Origin: Helicobacteraceae bacterium
GTDB taxonomy: Bacteria > Campylobacterota > Campylobacteria > Campylobacterales > Sulfurimonadaceae
Length of the DNA stretch: 21,598 nucleotides
Direction: 5' to 3'
Assembly: GCA_027061425.1 (NCBI GenBank)
Contig: JALSUN010000208.1
Location: 1-21,598, forward strand
Part shown: piece by piece, positions 20,476 to 21,598 of the stretch
Position numbering within the stretch: the first letter of the stretch is position 1
Layout of the letters: every line of letters begins with the position of its first letter
Notes under the pieces: generated by a model
Databases searched by the model: none
The model's input: only the letters and a program-made list of their open reading frames with translations
Told to the model about the DNA's origin: nothing
Position numbers and translations under genes: made by a program

Positions 20476-21345
20476 ATGCAAACCAAACATTTTTCCTACC
20501 TTCTTATTTTTGCCATGTTCTTATGGGGTGCAGGTTGGCCTGCTCTCAAGGTTTTAACTTATGAGCTGCCGCTAGAAGTGGTCTCATTTTGGCGTTTCTT
20601 TTTGATGATATTCGCCTTTTTACCCATACTCTACTTTTTCAAACAGCCTCTGCGCCTCGACCTAAAGACACTCTACTACGTTGTGCCAAGTGCCATCTTA
20701 AATGTCCTCTTTATGGTCTTCGCCTTTTTAGGTGTGCAAAAAGGCTTCGCAGGCAGCGGTGGTGTCATCATTACCACTCTCTCACCCATTCTAACCTTTA
20801 TACTGGTCTCTCTGGTCTTTAGAAAACATCCACCTAAGATGCAGATCATAGGACTGATCATCGGTTTTTTAGGCGGTATGGTGATGTTAAAGGTCTCATC
20901 TCTGCACTTCAACGGTGCCGAGTTCTACTTTTTTCTCTGCGCCTTAGTCTGGGCCATTCTAACCCTCATCTCCCAGCGTTCCCATGCGGTTGTCCACCCC
21001 ATACACTATAGCTTCTACATCGCTATCGTAGCAACCATCATCTTCTTTTTCATCGCCCTGCCCCATGACATCTTGGCAGTGACCACCCAGGGTCCAAAGT
21101 TTTGGGCAGGCCTGCTCTACCTCGCCATCTTCGGCCAAACCATCGCCACCACCATCTTTTTCGTTGCTTCTGGCAAACTAGGCTCCGCCCACGCCAGCTC
21201 TTTTATGTTCTTAGTCCCCCTCTTCGCTCTACTCACCAGTTACATCCTCTTAGGAGAACATGTAGAGACCCACATCCTCATCGGAGGCACTATCACTATA
21301 CTAGGACTCTATCTCATCAACCATTCTCAGCGTCAAAAGTCATAA
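20476..21345 (+). CDS. EamA/DMT-family ten-helix permease
   Basis: The protein has 289 residues with ten predicted membrane helices in two EamA repeats. The first opens 'YLLIFAMFLWGAGWPALKVLT' and includes 'GSGGVIITTLSPILTFILVSL'. The second includes 'YLAIFGQTIATTIFF', 'ASSFMFLVPLFALL' and 'GGTITILGLYLI'. DMT permeases of this type export or import small metabolites such as amino acids and nucleobases; the substrate cannot be read. The gene is divergent from namZ and convergent with the recombinase fragment, with only 2 bp between the stop codons. Its C-rich codon use resembles that of the sugar-transporter gene. Confidence 0.88.
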   Translation: MQTKHFSYLLIFAMFLWGAGWPALKVLTYELPLEVVSFWRFFLMIFAFLPILYFFKQPLRLDLKTLYYVVPSAILNVLFMVFAFLGVQKGFAGSGGVIITTLSPILTFILVSLVFRKHPPKMQIIGLIIGFLGGMVMLKVSSLHFNGAEFYFFLCALVWAILTLISQRSHAVVHPIHYSFYIAIVATIIFFFIALPHDILAVTTQGPKFWAGLLYLAIFGQTIATTIFFVASGKLGSAHASSFMFLVPLFALLTSYILLGEHVETHILIGGTITILGLYLINHSQRQKS

Positions 21346-21347
21346 CT

Positions 21348-21598
21348 TCACATATCCAGAGGACTTACCACCTTACCCTTATTCATCTCTGCCACAACAT
21401 GTGTGTAAATCATCGTCGTCTCAACACTTTTATGTCCCAAGAGTTCCTGAATAGAACGTAAGTCTATGCCAGCTTGCAAAAGATGTGTTGCGTAGGAATG
21501 TCTGAAAATGTGTGAAGTAACGCGTTTATATAACTCCACTTGTGTCACTGCATTTTTAATATTTCTGCTCAAAGTCGTTTCCAACACATGATGTCGTC
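21348..21598 (-). CDS. C-terminal part of an integron-like tyrosine recombinase (cut by right edge)
   Basis: The minus-strand frame is open to the window end and gives 83 residues. It starts RHHVLETTLSRNIKNAV and contains the catalytic box 'HIFRHSYATHLLQAG' (HxxR), 'IQELLGHKSVETT' with the third-position His, and the nucleophile in 'MIYTHV'. It ends 'VSPLDM'. 'LLQAGxDxRxxQELLGHxxVxTTMIYTHV' with a C-terminal 'SPLD' is the pattern of integron integrases (IntI) and close relatives. The IntI-specific extra domain would lie beyond the edge, so a XerC/D-like or island integrase is not excluded. Any attI site and cassette array would be expected at the 5' end, to the right of the window. Confidence 0.8.
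   Translation of the reverse strand, partial: RHHVLETTLSRNIKNAVTQVELYKRVTSHIFRHSYATHLLQAGIDLRSIQELLGHKSVETTMIYTHVVAEMNKGKVVSPLDM

Overview
The window reads as a chromosomal stretch of a moderately AT-rich Gram-negative bacterium, most likely a Campylobacterota (Sulfurovum/Sulfurimonas-like). That placement is an inference from the style of the proteins, the short AAGGA-type ribosome sites and the TATAAT-type -10 boxes; there is no rRNA or other marker here to prove it. Outer-membrane, lipoprotein and periplasmic genes confirm a diderm cell.

Layout. 1-3.4 kb: the tail of a HigA-like antitoxin, then on the minus strand a short Omp85-type barrel, a MntA/HepT toxin-antitoxin pair and an AGCS sodium/amino-acid symporter. 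3.4-3.6 kb: a divergent intergenic region carrying two inverted copies of a 24-bp palindromic repeat. 3.6-8.7 kb (+): an unknown acidic protein, a HAD-IIB phosphatase and an FHS-type sugar transporter in one tight unit, then a PilJ-sensor/PAS/GGDEF/EAL protein. 8.8-9.4 kb (+): an ABM-fold protein overlapping a WCDSC thioredoxin.

9.3-13.1 kb is a tandem segmental duplication of about 1.9 kb. Copy 1 runs from the end of the thioredoxin gene through lipoprotein A into protease remnants. Copy 2 runs from a thioredoxin 3' fragment through lipoprotein B into the intact protease. In copy 1 the middle of the protease tail has been replaced by a segment of about 216 bp bounded by 23-bp inverted repeats. 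12.7-14.9 kb (-): a plant-Deg-like serine protease, a STAS/SEC14 protein and a small exported protein.

14.9-20.3 kb (-) is the most coherent functional unit: namZ, an SSS symporter, anmK, amgK and murU, mostly with overlapping ends. Together they predict release of MurNAc in the periplasm, sodium-driven uptake, phosphorylation at C1 and conversion to UDP-MurNAc, with AnmK adding entry for anhydro-MurNAc. 20.5-21.6 kb: an EamA-family permease on the plus strand and, convergent with it, the C-terminus of a tyrosine recombinase resembling integron integrases, cut by the right edge.
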